Shown one piece after another: positions 34,563-46,785 of a DNA stretch of 64,000 bases. The translations under genes and the position numbers were made by a program. The stretch covers positions 219,527-283,526 of the forward strand of contig ML769439.1 of the NCBI GenBank assembly GCA_009733575.1, read 5' to 3'. Within the stretch, counting starts at the first letter, position 1. The number at the start of each line of letters is the position of its first letter. The notes below the pieces were generated by a model that ran no database searches, was not told the DNA's origin, and was given only the letters and a program-made list of their open reading frames with translations. Origin of the DNA: Gymnopus androsaceus JB14 (taxonomy: Eukaryota > Basidiomycota > Agaricomycetes > Agaricales > Omphalotaceae).

Positions 34563-36891
34563 TTGGTATTTCAGCCGATTCAATGGATTCCAAGCTTTGA
34601 ATACTGTTCGAAACTTGTTCGACGCGCTAACTTGTACCATACCTTTGGATCTTTACAGGTTCTTCATCTCCTTGGATTTAAATGCTCTCCCGATTCTCCT
34701 TTCGGAATATTCATTCCTCCACCTATGACATACGCTTTATTCGGACTTCCCATCCCTGAATCCTCATCCATTTTGCGTTCCAGCTCCTGGCTTCCGTTAC
34801 AGGGTCGCTCTCGGTCTACGGAGTTATCTCCCTCATTCGATTGCTTTACTGTGAATACAACATCGACTTCACATGACCTTCCTGGGCCGCCTAGTTCGAG
34901 TTGGTGGTTCGGAAATTTCAGGGAAGCACAAGCGACCGTAAGCAACACTCCTCGTCACTAAGTACTGTTATACCCATAGATTGATATCATTACTTTTGTA
35001 ATAAAGGAAAACGCGATATTTTACAAGAGATGGGTTGGAGAGTATGGTCCTACAATGAGATTTAAATTCCTGCTCAATGTGAGTCGCATCAGATCCTCGA
35101 GTAGAGTCCTGTCTTACAGATATCGCCTCACGCAGACAAGTCGACTTTACACCACTGTAGATCCCAAAGCTTTAAGCCATATACTCAATGGTCATATTTA
35201 TGGAAAACCCGAGTTGACGATATGGAACATGAATCGCATCTCTGGACCTGGTATCTGTTCAGCGCGATCTCTCTCCTTAGTTGTATTTGGCGCTTTATTT
35301 CCGCTACAAAGGTCTCTTCACTGTGGAAAATGAGAGACACAAGGTTCAACGCCGATACTTCCTTTCCAAAGCTTCTGGGACTTGAACTAAATCCTCGATT
35401 TACATAGAATCCAGCTTTTGGTCCAAGTGAACTTCGGGATTTAACAAAAACTTTTGTCGAAAAGTCAGACGAGGTCGGTTGACAAAACAATTTGTACGTT
35501 GAATTTTTAACCATTGACCTCAATCAAGACCAAGGACATATGGATATCGGAAATTGAAGCACAAGGGAATGTTGCGCGTATTGATGCAATGACTTGGTTG
35601 AGCAGGCTTACTCTTGATGTTATTGGCATAACGGGTACAGCCAATGTTTTACTGCGACTTGCAAGGCATTGAGACGCACTCCACAGGATTCAATCACAAT
35701 TTCCATGCCCTCAATATGGACAGCGAGGTGAACGAGTTGCATGAAGCTTTCTCAACCGTTTTCAGCTATGCCTTTACTGTCACTTCCTGGATGATTGTTC
35801 AGGGTGTGATACCCGCCCTGCGTTTACTTGTGAGTCATACATTCTTGAATCGTCAGTCAGGTTTCTTTCAGACCTATTTAGCCTAATGCGAGGTGGCCAT
35901 GCATTTCGTACGGCTAGGAAGACCATGGACCATATCGGAAGGCAACTGCTATCCGAAAGTAGAGCTTTTATCAAAGCTACTGATATATGGCATGCAAGAG
36001 ATCTTCTCTCTCTACTTGTGCATTCGAATATGAGTACCGATCTCCCCGAAGATCAGCGAATGTCTGACGAGGAAGTGGTTGCTCTACCTATTCCTATTTC
36101 CTTATACTGAGGCTGATCGGATTTTCTGCCAGAGGTACCCACCTTCGTTGCTGCTGGCCATGAAACAATATCGACAACAACCTGTGCATAAAGAAAGCAT
36201 GACGATGGAAGAACTCAATTCACTGCCTTATCTGGATTCCGTGGTTCGAGAATGCCTACGGTTCCATGCACCTGTACCGTATACAGCTCGAGCAGCAGTG
36301 GCAGACGACATTCTGCCCTTGAGTACACCGTTTACTGATAAGAACGGTAATATATGCAACGAACTTCGGTGCGCTTCATTTTATCAGTTGTTATAAACCA
36401 TCGAAACCCAAATCTTTTAGGATCATGAAAGGCTGCCATATCGTTATCCTATCTTTGCAGTAAGGCGGTCTGGGAGATGCTCTGGAAATCAAGTAAGTGT
36501 AATAAAATGCTAGTTTACGCTCGGTTCACACCTCTTCATAGACCTGAACGCTGGGAGAAGCTTCCAGAAGCATGTATCCTCGATCCCTGGCGTCTGGGGA
36601 AATATTCATGACATTTCTCGGAGGCTCCCGTGCTTGCATCGGATACCGCTTTTCTGATTATAGAGTAAGTCGTCCTGGAACTCATACCGTGTTCAAGATC
36701 TTGCTAAACTGTCTCTTACTAGGATAAATGCCATCCTCTTCTCGCTTGTAAAGTTTTCGAGTTTGATCTCCCGGTCCGTAGCGAGGAAATTGCCACTCGC
36801 ACATCTTTAGTACAAAGACCGTACGTTAGCAGTGAGATGGAAGTAGGAAGTCAACTTCCCCTCCATATCAAGCTGTACTCTGTGGCATGAC
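34563..36891 (+). pseudogene. Cytochrome P450, decayed
   Basis: P450 landmarks in order: LPGPPSSSWWFGNFREAQ (proline-rich hinge), RLYTTVDPKALSHILNG, GLFTVENERHKVQRR, NPAFGPSELRDLTKTFVEK, LSRLTLDVIGITG, ARDLLSLLVHSNMSTDLP, the oxygen-binding helix AGHETISTTT, LPYLDSVVRECLRFHAPVP (ExxR), and the haem-binding loop FLGGSRACIGYRF with its Cys ligand. It is closest in wording to multi-copy basidiomycete P450s. Lesions: a stop plus about 50 nt of foreign text between VQRR and NPAFG (35350-35408); a stop region between the DEEVVA motif and the AGHET helix (36085-36135); loss of about 30 codons right after the I-helix; and frame breaks before the haem loop (near 36600) and after it. A functional enzyme is very unlikely. 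Confidence 0.88.
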
Positions 36892-37666
36892 AGTCCACTC
36901 AAATGGCGCAATGGATCACTATGGATATGAGTATGGAGTCCAACGGTTAGATGTCGTAGGGGGTACGAGCTCCGATCTGAATCATTGGAAAAGGGATTGA
37001 ATCCAGGAAATGAGGATATATATGTCGGTTTGCACGACGGGAAATAGTTTCAGGGTATGGAGGTTGGGCGTGTATTCAAGATATCAATGCAAGTTAAGAA
37101 AATAGGTGTGGCATACGTTGCTCTGGAGACATGTCCATGCTGTGTACTATAGCTCTCTAAGACTGCCGCTAGCCTGCAGCAGCATCCGATCCGAGCAGGA
37201 ATGGTTTAACAGCCGTAAACATCCAAGCTCGAATGAGCATGCATCTCGTGAATAAGGGTCGCTTCGTGTCAAGCCGTAGTCTTTCCACATTAGAGAGAAA
37301 TTACAGGCGAATACTTAACCGAAATAGTAGTTGTGCAAATAAACGTCGAAGAGCATCCAGGGTCATGAGAATTCCGATCGGGTGGTTTGAGAGTAATGAG
37401 ATGGAAGATGGAAAATTCCGCGCTGACTGCTAGAAAAAAGTTAACCCAAGCTCTCCCAACCAACGAAGATTAGCTTTATCAACTAGTGTCGATAATGCAT
37501 TTTGTTCGTTGTTGTGGGATTTGACCCGGATTCGCTTGGTTGGGAATGCTGGAAGAGTTCAAATTAACAACTGTTTTTCATCTGCAACGTAGCCGTAGCC
37601 GTAAAATGATCGGTCCAAAAATAAAGAACAAAAAAACAAGAAGAGCAGGAAATGGAGGTGAAGGCA
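36892..37666. other. Intergenic, no gene seen
   Basis: No coding pattern. A weak inverted pair, CTCCCAACCAACGAA (about 37453) and TTCGCTTGGTTGGGA (about 37530), may be the ends of a tiny element remnant. Confidence 0.3.
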
Positions 37667-37756
37667 TTCCTTCTAGCCGACTTGAACGACTGACCTCGTC
37701 ATACCAGAGGATGATTCCATACTAGTGACGCGCTCTACCAACTGAGCTAAGAAGGA
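37667..37756 (-). tRNA. tRNA-Thr, anticodon AGT, with an intron of about 17 nt
   Basis: Minus strand. Acceptor stem TCCTTCT/AGAAGGA is perfectly paired; D arm GCTC-AGTTGGTA-GAGC; anticodon stem CGTCA/TGACG with loop CTAGTA and the intron (TGGAATCATCCTCTGGT) after position 37; T arm AGTCG-TTCAAGT-CGGCT, with one G-T pair; discriminator A. Total 90 nt, consistent with a 73-nt mature tRNA plus 17 nt. Internal A and B boxes are present (TAGCTCAGTTGG and GTTCAAGTC). Confidence 0.93.
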
Positions 37757-37826
37757 CATAACTAACTTTGCAAATGAATGTATATCAGTGATTGGGTTTC
37801 GTCACTCTGACAAGTTCAACCTTGAC

Positions 37827-40341
37827 ATGTTTTTCCTTATCATGCAACTAAGACCGCTACTTTTCCTCCTTCTTACCGTGCCCTATGGCTCAACCACCTC
37901 TCAGTCGACCTTCTTTACAGGACCGGAATTTCTAACAGAAACGATTGACAAGTTCATCGATGACCTGCTTTCATCGTGGAATTCACCTGCAGGGATCAGT
38001 GTCGCAGTCGTACAAAAGAACTTTGTTGACGAGACTTGGCATATCGAGACGAAGGGTTATGGAATCGCAAAGGCTGATGGCGCGAAAATGACTGAGAATT
38101 CGTTGATTTGTATCGCGTCGAATTCCAAGGTGAATATCCGAGTTGGTCCAAATTGATTACGAACTGACGATTGCTTCTAGTTATTTACGGCCATCTCAAC
38201 TGGTCTGCTTATCTCAAATAAGAGTCTCGACATGGATTGGACGACAAAGATCGCGTCTTTGGTACCAGAATGGCAGCTCATCGATAAATTCGCTGAAAGA
38301 CAAGTCAACGATTATGGATGTGATGAGCCATCGGACAGGGTTACCGCAGACACGATCTAATGTATGGCAGAACATGATAGCACCAGCACTATTGTATGTA
38401 TGTTGTTGCTTTTATTCGTTCCCGAGCTACCAAGTACTAATCTTTTCGAATACTCTAGCTATCCCGCCTCCGCCATCTTCTTCCCTCCGCTCCCTTCCGC
38501 ACAACATGGCAGTACAACAACATCATGTACTTTCTTCTCTCGTACCTCCCTACTATCCTTCTGCCGCATCAACCACCCTTTGCGCAATACGTTAAAGAAA
38601 ACATATTCGTACCGCTTGGGCTGAATGATACAACCTACTCTCATGATCTTGCTATCCAGTCTGGCCAAGCTTGCTCATGGTTTCGCGAGGGATAAGGCGA
38701 TCATAATGATGATATATTTGGTCCAGGAACACCTCGAGCGATGCACTGGCCATATGAATATCTCGATGGCGGTGAGGATGGGAATTTCAAGTCTGGCGTT
38801 GGAGGTGTTATCATGAATGCTAAAGACGCTGTGGAGCCTTATCTTTCTTGCCTATTGATTCATTGCTGATACTCTCCAGGCTATCTGGCTCAAGTTCTCC
38901 TGCTGGAAGGTAAGAACCCGACGACTGGCGAGCAGGTTATTCCTCCCGAAGGTTATTCGGCAGGTGGCGGAGGGTGTTACTGTTAAGAATGGTCATGCGT
39001 GAGTCGTTCGCTCTTTATAGCTGGTAACACTTATTCGATCCTCCTTTCACGAATTACAGGGCCTTCCCCGAGCTTTCACCTACTGTTTACGGAGGTGGTC
39101 AAGAGAGGGGAACGTATAGAGGACATGGTATGTATCGACTACTAATTGAACGACCGGCTGATGGTAATGGTATCTTGCAGAATATATCGAGGTACGAGTC
39201 CTTCCTTCCTCCTTCCTTCATCGCATACATACCTTATACTGACTTTCCCTTAACACTGGACAGCACGGCGGCTCCACAACTGGTTTCCGCTCCCAAATCA
39301 CCCGCTTCCCCGCCCCACAAGATCAATTCGGTATTGCCGTTTTCTCAAACGACGATGCGTTTGGGAGCGAGTTTCATGAGATTGTAAAGTGGAGGATCGT
39401 TGATCAGAGATTTGGGTTTGGTGGAGATTTGGTTGATTGGGAGGGGAGGTAAGACTTGTGCTTGGTTGTTCAGCAAAAAGATATACCTACTAATTACCTT
39501 CGTTTCGTCTTTGTTCTTCGCAGATTCCGGTCCTCAATTCATGAAATCCCACAAATCATCCCGCGCTGCTCGTCTTCCCCGACCCAAGAACGCAGACGAG
39601 TCATTACCTTCAGGCACCCTCGAGAGGTTAAGCGGGTGGTATAGGAATCCTGGGTATGAGGAGTTTGAGTTTTGTTTGTATCTTCCGGGTTCGGAGGAAT
39701 TGCAGAACGATACAAGCTCGGAGACATGTAAAGCACTCATTGATTCGCTGCCTACTTTCCTTCCTGGCGTCTTAGAATCTTCTGCCTCCGCCTCCAACTC
39801 GGATGTTGGAGAAGGAGGACCAGCGCCGGCGCTGATAGCCAAATGGGACCGAGCATGGTCGACACATTTAGTATTGAGGCATTGGAATGAGTCGATGTTT
39901 AATTTGACGATGTATGAGAGTCGGGTGAGTTCATTGTTCTCCTTTTTTCGGTTCTCTCGCCGAGAACGATTTCATAAATCTCTCACTCTATATCTTCCCA
40001 ACTCCCAACTCTAACTTTTCAAACCCTAGGAAATCATCCCAATCACCGACTCTCCGGGACAAAATCAATCGAAGTTCTGGGCGGCTGCAGTCCATGAGGC
40101 GAATATTATCACTGCTCAGTTTGGGTTCCGAGTCAGTACCGATGCGATGGGCCTCGAAGAAGTAGCTAGTGGTTTGCGTAATACATATTCTCATGATCGC
40201 TTTCCGGTGGGATTTGGGATTAGAGGTGGATTTTGGGGTGCTGGAGAGGGTGTCTCAGATCCGAATCATGGAGATGGAGATGAGGATGAGTGGGAGACGA
40301 TTCGAGATAGGGCGGAGGTATGGTTTGAGAAGGTCGTTTGA
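37827..40341 (+). pseudogene. Beta-lactamase-like serine hydrolase (class C/penicillin-binding fold), damaged
   Basis: N-terminal hydrophobic leader (MQLRPLLFLLLTVPYGSTTS) suggests secretion; the first ATG of this run is 37827. Family motifs: IASNSKLFTA (SxxK nucleophile, assembled across the intron at 38130-38180), DKSTIMDVMSHRTGLP, WQYNNIMYFLLSYL (YxN), ENIFVPLGLNDTTYS, GVGGVIMNAKDA, and EHGGSTTGF (HGG for KTG), then a C-terminal extension ending at 40341. Lesions: extra single bases near 38290, 38347 and 38377; an in-frame TAA at about 38692; compensating shifts in 38890-38950; and another shift near 39530. Introns otherwise fit. These proteins are esterases or peptidases in fungi, often near metabolic genes. 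Either a pseudogene or a region with insertion errors. Confidence 0.82.
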
Positions 40342-40691
40342 CAGAGTATCGAATCACTTATGATACAAGACCTCCTCCACTGCTAGCTCTACGAAAAATG
40401 TCATGCCATCGGATAAGCTGGAGTTGAAAATTTTACGCTTTGACCTCTGACTACTTATGTAGCATCGACGCTTATGTTGTGCTTTGAGAGGCTCAAGCTC
40501 AAGATCGAGCTCTTTCTGAGTTTTGTTATTCTCTGTGCAATACTCATCCGAATCGGAGCCGACTCGGAATCCTACCACATGCGAACTCCTCCGACGTAGT
40601 TCCGATTTCGAGACTTGTATAAAAGAAGGGCCCGGGTTGAGTCATTCCACCCATCTTTAATCATCGTTTTCACTGCGAAACGTTTCTGAGC
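40342..40691. other. Promoter-side spacer of the ABM gene
   Basis: No gene. TATAAAAG at about 40618-40625 lies about 70 bp before the ABM ATG and is a plausible TATA box. Confidence 0.5.
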
Positions 40692-41167
40692 ATGTCGAAT
40701 TCTACTTTCCAACATGGACTCATGCTTTATCTCCACATCACAGTCGATCCTTCTCGTATAGATGAATACCTCGAGCATTTACAGCCTATACATAAAGCCG
40801 TCAGCGCAGAACCCGACTGCGCTCTTTTCACTGTTTCGGTTAACCGAGAGACAGGCGAAATACGTATGACGCAGAGCTGGAATCGGGATAGGGAGTGGTT
40901 CTCGGAGGTGAGTCTTAGTGTCGTGTACAGTAAGGATTTCCGAATGAATGAATGGATTTTAGGTGCAAGCGAAGAAAGCATACTATGAGCCTTTCATTGC
41001 TGCTACAAAGTCGATGTGGACCAAGCCTCGTACGTTTCTTTAGTAGTGTGCAATTTGCAAACTCGGCTCTAATATAACTAATTCTATCACTAGGTGTAGT
41101 TGAGGTGCAGGAGCGCTTGGGTTCGCAGTGGGAGTTTCAGAAGGTGACAAATTTTGAGGGTGCGTAG
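40692..41167 (+). CDS. ABM-domain (antibiotic biosynthesis monooxygenase fold) protein
   Basis: Exons 40692-40907, 40963-41029, 41094-41167 give a protein of about 118 aa. It opens MSNSTFQHGLMLYLHITVDP (strand 1), PSRIDEYLEHLQPIHKAV (helix), EPDCALFTVSVN, RMTQSWNRDREWFSE, then VQAKKAYYEPFIAATKSM: the ferredoxin-like alpha+beta pattern of the ABM/quinol monooxygenase superfamily, in which two subunits form a beta-barrel. Members oxidise polyketides or quinols without cofactors, or act as small stress proteins. All three introns are canonical. It sits 350 bp downstream of the beta-lactamase-like gene on the same strand. Confidence 0.82.
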
Positions 41168-41664
41168 AGCTTAGTGGTATTCGAGGCTGGTTTCCAAATG
41201 GCTTCAAGAACGAGTGGAGTTACCTTAAATAGGCATCCGCTAAAGTCTTAACTCACATAAATGCATATTCTATATCACTTCATGTCTATAGCTACTGCTG
41301 CACAAGGAAATATAGCTCCGATCCGTTTCCGATTGTTTCACGTGCTCGTGGATATTGCGTCAATTTATCGTGACTCATCTCAGCCCTCCTCTTGTTTACA
41401 ACCACCAATTTGGCAATGACCCAGCCGCTCTCTTCGAATTCAGAAACAATCAAGTTCGCTTGAAAACTCGTAGGCTTTCCGGATTTCATGCCAAAGCAGC
41501 TTCACTTGCTCATACTATTCAAGCAGACCCAGTAAACCCCTAGCCGCTAATAACTCTAGTACTCATCGCAAACGTCCAAGAATCGACGAAGAGTCGGATC
41601 AGGAGCACGATGCTAGTGAGGATGACGAAGATCAGCCAAGCGAAAGAAGCGAAAGAAAACCAAA
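41168..41664. other. Spacer and uncertain 5' end of the F-box gene
   Basis: From about 41550 one frame reads THRKRPRIDEESDQEHDASE (basic then acidic), which looks like the N-terminal region of the following gene but is one base out of register with it. No convincing start codon was found upstream. Confidence 0.4.
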
Positions 41665-44063
41665 ATGCCAGCGGAGTTCCGGAAAGTCCGAGGAAGGCTA
41701 GGTCTCCTCGAACGGCTTGCTAGGGATGTTCCTCTCGATATTATGTTTGAGGTACGAACGTATTCTACTGCTATGACAATGTGATTTATGATCTGCATTC
41801 ATCCTAGATTTTCGGCTACCTTAACAATTGTGATCTTCTTAATCTTGCTCGCACTTCTCGCGACCTTCGAGGTGTCCTCATGAGCAAGTCCTCTGAATTA
41901 ATTTGGCGCACTGCTCGCTCGAATATGGAGGGTCTCCCGCCTCCTCCGAAGGGTCTAAGCGAACCCCATTATGCTGACTTGCTATTCGGAAAGCATTGCT
42001 ATGTGAGGCATTGAATTCTTGATCGAGTTTGAGATGTATACTAACCATTTTCTATGAAGATATGCTTGCGCAAAGGCCACTGTGAGCCTACTTTCTGGTC
42101 CTTTCGTCTTAGATGCTGTCAGGTCCTGTGCAGTCAAAACGTGAGCTGAGCTTCCTGAATTCTATCTATCGCAAGCGAACCTGTAATAGATTCCCGCATT
42201 TTCAAACCCTCAAGCGAGCGCAGCCCAAGGCTTACCGCGACGAGAACATTCTGCCGCGAGAAAGGATTGCTGGAATTTACCGTTAGTCTGTTCATTTATT
42301 TCAGTTGTTGAATTAGGAGCTGAAATTCGCCTAGGCTATGTCCGTAAATCTACACCGGCTCGTCAAGTGGGACATCCCGCCATGTCCGAATGTCTGAAAC
42401 AGGAATACGAAGCACTTGAAGACGATGAGCAGCGCGTTGTATGGATTCAGCTCAAAAAGGAAGAAGCTGAAGCCGTTCAGGAGGTAAGATACTTGATCGT
42501 TACGAGGCGTTTTCAGTCAGTAATTTTCTAATATGGATATATAGCACGGCCGTTTATGCGAAAATTGGTACGAAACAATGTCAAAAAATCGCGATAATAA
42601 ACTTACCGAAAAGCGAAAAGAAGCGTGAGTGCCTTTTGAATTCCATCGGTATCAATGCTGAGCAAGTCCTGATCAGAGTTATTCGAAAACTGGAGGATCT
42701 TGGATGGGGAGAGGAGATCAAACTTATATTCCACCCTTCGACTGTCCAAGTTAACTTTAGTTCGAGTGCAAGACATAGCCTGTTCTCCCATGACCTAGTT
42801 AAACAGCCCAAGGAATTGACAGAGCAAGGTATGTCGACTATTGAAAAAATCAAATTCACATCGCTCACTTGTTCTTTAGCCTGGAGGAGAATGAGAGACG
42901 ATTTGGTGGATATTCTTTCGGACCACAAAACGCGACGCCTCGCTACAGAACAAGAAGAAACTGCCCACCAGCGCTATTCAAAGCTCGAACGTGTTTATGC
43001 TCACTTTTCGACTGCAGATCTTCGAGAACCATTCCCCCCTTTGGGCGACATACTAAATCACCAATTATTAGAATACTTGATCTGGGAAACTCCCACGGAG
43101 GATAACCTGACGGAGGGCTTTTTCTCGGACAAGCTCTCAGAGCTACTTCCCGACTTCGTTCAGCAATGGAGGCTCGCAAAAGTGCACGAGCTTGTGGACA
43201 TGATGCAAAGGACGGGTGTTCCCAATGCCACGGAATCGGATCTTCACCTAGCAACAACAATTTTTTGTTGTACGAGGTGCAACCAAAGCTTGCATTTCCC
43301 TTCCATGTTCTATCACAGCTGTTGCCTCCGGCCAGAATTCCAGCCCCCCCAATCCCGTCTCCAAACCTATCAGCGGAAAAGCTGGACAATGAATTCCTTG
43401 AAAGGGGTTTGGTCATCTCGACCAATCTGTTTCAATATAACAGGCTCTAAGTGTTTTGAAAGAAGTTGTCGAAGAGTGCGGTCTTGATCCAAGCACAGCG
43501 ACGAAGAACGATATGGATGTTGTTAATCCGCTTGTTGAATGCTTGGTTTGCGAACGCACAAATACGTATGGATATGGCTCATATGGACGCCTTTTTATGG
43601 GGTGGCGCACTTCGGTAAGTTTTTGGCGACACCAATCTATCTTCTGTAGAGTACTCAATCATATCCCTTTAGCCTTTTCATCGCCAAACTAGTTCTCACG
43701 CACACCACAAACTTGCAATCAACTCATTCGGCGAAGAAACGGAAGCCATTCTCAAGTTGGAACCCACTGCTCCCAATATACGGTGTGCGCATTGTCATGA
43801 AGCGATATACGGCACTAGCAGAGATGCTACGGGTTTGACCGCACATTTGGAAGAAGTGTAAGTTCAGTTGTCCTTGTGCCTGGTCTGTGGCTCACTCCGT
43901 AACGAATGCTTGATACAGCCATAAACGGACTATCGACAAACAAACTAGTCTTTACGCTCAAGTCATTACAGCCGATTGGTATTGGAATCCTCGCTCTACA
44001 GCTGCGACGGAGTTCCGATATGTACGGCAAGTAACCTACAATGTGGCGGAAGGAGGTGTGTAA
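41665..44063 (+). CDS. F-box protein with zinc-binding cysteine motifs (basidiomycete type)
   Basis: The F-box reads LERLARDVPLDIMFEIFGYL, then DLLNLARTSRDLRGVLM and SSELIWRTARSNMEGLP, as in the large basidiomycete F-box family; F-boxes bind Skp1 in SCF ubiquitin ligases. Next come a Cys-rich stretch (ICLRKGHCEP ... RCCQVLC), coiled-coil-like charged helices (EEEAEAVQE region near 42470; ERVYAHFSTADLREP), a second zinc-type motif (FCCTRCNQSLHFPSMFYHSC) and EVVEECGLDPSTATKNDMD, ending at 44063 with CAHCHEAIYGTSR and YAQVITADWYW. Introns are short and regular. One extra G near 43442 puts EVVEECGLDP out of frame with the preceding exon. The start is uncertain: 41665 is the first ATG in the F-box frame, but a basic/acidic segment upstream probably belongs to it. 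Confidence 0.75.
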
Positions 44064-44300
44064 AGTCGACGTACATTAGAATACTGCCCAGCACTTAATT
44101 AAGCTCGTGCTAATTTCACGCGCTTTTCATTTCATCTTTGGTGCATGCGTTTCTCCAAGGATACTTTAACAATTTTGCCCCTCAATTGACTCTGACAGTG
44201 ATACTGTTATTCGGCTTGTACATCAAACTTTCCACTTCTACGGGAGCTCTCTTCTCCTTCCTTTATAATTGCGAGTTCAGAGACACCGTACACAGTGTAA

Positions 44301-45046
44301 ATGCACTTTCAACGTGGCATCTTCTATCTCCTTCTCTCGACTTTCTCTGCTCAGAGAAGTATTGCTTTCCAGAAAATCACTGGCCCCCAGAATGCATCAA
44401 ACGTGACAATGGCGCAGACACTGCTCGTTAACGCTATAGTGGGAAAGGAAAATGTATCTACCGTAGAATGTTGGGCAATTCAACCAGGGTATCAAATCTC
44501 GCCGCAGGTGCGTACTTACCTCATACCCTTCAATCCAGAGTAGGGCTCAGATTTGAGTCTTTGGAATTCACGCTCTTCCTCTTAGACGGGAACGATCGGG
44601 GACCAGATTCTACAGCTAGGAAACTTGGCCAACGCTTCGTATATTGTTTTTCCAAGTGACGGGAACTCAACAGATAGCGGGTAGGTCTGATTTGTTTTGT
44701 CCCGGGTCGAAACTCATCTTACAAAATTATAATATAGCTTACACAATGCTCCTTATCGTCAGTGGGTCATTTTGCTCTCTGGCAGTGGAAATATCAACTT
44801 TCCCAATGCGTCTACCACTCCGAATCTTACTGTCACCGCTGGGGAACTTTTCATTGCCGACGTACGTCCGGTTTTCTGATTTCAGAAAATTCATAGCTGA
44901 TACTAGTGCTACAGGATATACCAGGAACATCAAGCTATGGACATCGGAGCGTGTGGGCATCTGGTACGATTGCCATACAAATGCCATTCCTGGATGGGGT
45001 TGTAGTGGGCCACAAAGTCATTAACAATAGAGGTGCTTGTAAGTAG
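44301..45046 (+). CDS. Small secreted cupin-like protein
   Basis: Begins MHFQRGIFYLLLSTFSAQRS, a typical signal peptide, and continues as about 165-175 aa through four short introns (donors near 44508, 44689, 44761, 44861). The body has QWVILLSGSGNINFPNAS, LTVTAGELFIADDIPG, GHRSVWASGTIAIQMPF and ends GHKVINNRGACK. The pattern of short beta strands with two glycine-rich turns and a conserved GHR/S motif resembles the single-domain cupin-like small secreted proteins common in Agaricomycetes. Several N-glycosylation sequons (NAS, NVT, NVS) support an extracellular location. No enzymatic role can be assigned: the usual cupin metal-binding histidine set is not complete in what I can read. Confidence 0.7.
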
Positions 45047-45088
45047 GTAGATGAGATAGATACATATAGATTACGCGGCGCAACTGTC

Positions 45089-46785
45089 CTACTTGAATCC
45101 GACCATATTCACCTCCCGAGATCCATCGTCCTTGTCCCGCATGTCGAAGAATACCATCGCTTTGAAATCCGGCGGTTTGGTGTTGTCTGCTAGATTAAGC
45201 CATCCACAGAGGGTAACGTCAATGGTCTGTAATGACTTTATACGTCTAACGTTGTATCGAGACGACATATTTCCACATTCCAAATCGACCATTCTCATAG
45301 GAGGGGTTCGGGGACCTGCAGGAGCGCACAAAAGCGCTACGTCCTGAGAGTAAACTGTCAAGTCAAGGTGCTGGATACGAGGGAGGGTGTCTGCGATACA
45401 TTCATAGATAGTATCCTGTAGTCCGAAATGAAGCCAAATGAGCAAGCAAGTCATTAGCATTAAAAAGTAGTCACACCATGTTACAGATCCGTTTCACGTG
45501 GCACTCCAAACTGGTTAGCTTGGGGCAAGCCTCGACAAGAGATCGGAAATCAAGGATTCCAAGTCCATGGTTTGCCCAATCCTCATCCCAGTCATCCTCG
45601 CTTCAAAACGAGAGTCTGTAAAAGAGGCATTTCCTGCAGCGTCAGTCGAAAGTTCACCACATCATTAATATCCCAAGGCTGGTACACCTCCAGCTCGAGC
45701 GCGGATAGTAGTCGGTATGCTCCAAGGGATAAGACGTCCCGGCAATCAAATGCACCTTTGAAAGCTTTGAGACGGGGGAGGCAGTCTGGAAGAGCTCTGG
45801 AGTGCCTGTATTGTAGATCCTCTACAGTTGGATGATTGAGTAGGAACTGATTCCAGTCGAGTGCCAAACCAGAAGGGCTATTGGGATCTCCATCATAGCC
45901 CAGGTCCAGATATTTCAAGTTCGGGAACCGAATCGAGTTCAATGCCGACGTTATTAGTTCTACAGAGTGTTGTTGCTCTGGATTCGGAAAGCCGATACCA
46001 AAATCTGTGAGGCCGGGACAGTCATCGCCAATCTGCTGAATGATCTCGGAAACGTAGCGTGGTTCCAGAGGAGCTATAGAATACCATTAAGAAATGTACA
46101 TCGTGGTTATGATACTGAGACACATACGCGCTTTGTCGCGTAGAGACAAATCCAGGATGAGGCAAGTCAAAGACGGGTTGCAGATATTTCTCTGCAGACT
46201 TTTTAAGCATAGGTAGAATGGTGAATAGAGTGTAGCCCACCAGCATTTTCAAGCATTTCCTAATATTTGCCGTGGAAATTCACATCTGATGGACACATCG
46301 GATAACCTAGCGAACGTAGCTAAGTTTACCTTGCTAGTAGTTCCGGAAAGGATAAGGAATGGACAAATAAGCACGAATGTCTGCAGCAGAGGGCCATCCG
46401 CAGAAGCGTGTGCAATGACGTTAGCCATAGCTCGCCTAACATTCATGCGAAAACTACTGAGTGATTTTCTACCCTCTTCCGAAAGTTTCTCATCACCGGG
46501 GAATTCCAGCCGGAGATTCTTCACAAAAGACGCTGGATGCGGGCCTTTCAGAGGTGCTCTCGAAGACTGTGAAGTTGCGAGGGTAGTTAAGGATGATGTT
46601 TCTAGTTTGCGATAAAGAAAAGGGGTGAATATAGAGTGATTTCGTTTGGAAAGTCGAGAAAGGATAGAGAGCGAGTGCGGAGATTCGATTCCAGCGTGTA
46701 TCGGCACTTCTAGACATTGGGACACCAGTTCGCACAACTCGACGGGAAGTCTTTCGAAGAAGTTCATGACAATCAAAGAAGACAA
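45089..46785 (-). CDS. F-box / leucine-rich-repeat-like protein
   Basis: Minus strand. The N-terminus FFERLPVELCELVSQCLE followed by LSILSRLSKRNHSIFTPFLY is a fungal F-box. The rest is LRR-like (RFPNLKYLDLGYDGDP, DCLPRLKAFKGAFDC, LLSALELEVYQP, MPLLQTLVLKRG, MRMVDLECGN, RIKSLQTIDVTLCGW). Introns are short; the main exons are around 46785-46252, 46150-46080, 45980-45590 and 45470-45089, but I did not settle every boundary. Start at 46785 (MSSLIVMNFF), with a second in-frame ATG at 46767 nearer to the F-box. Such proteins choose targets for SCF ubiquitin ligases in families that expand rapidly in basidiomycetes. Convergent with the secreted protein gene at 44301-45046, with only 40 bp between the two stops. 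Confidence 0.75.
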
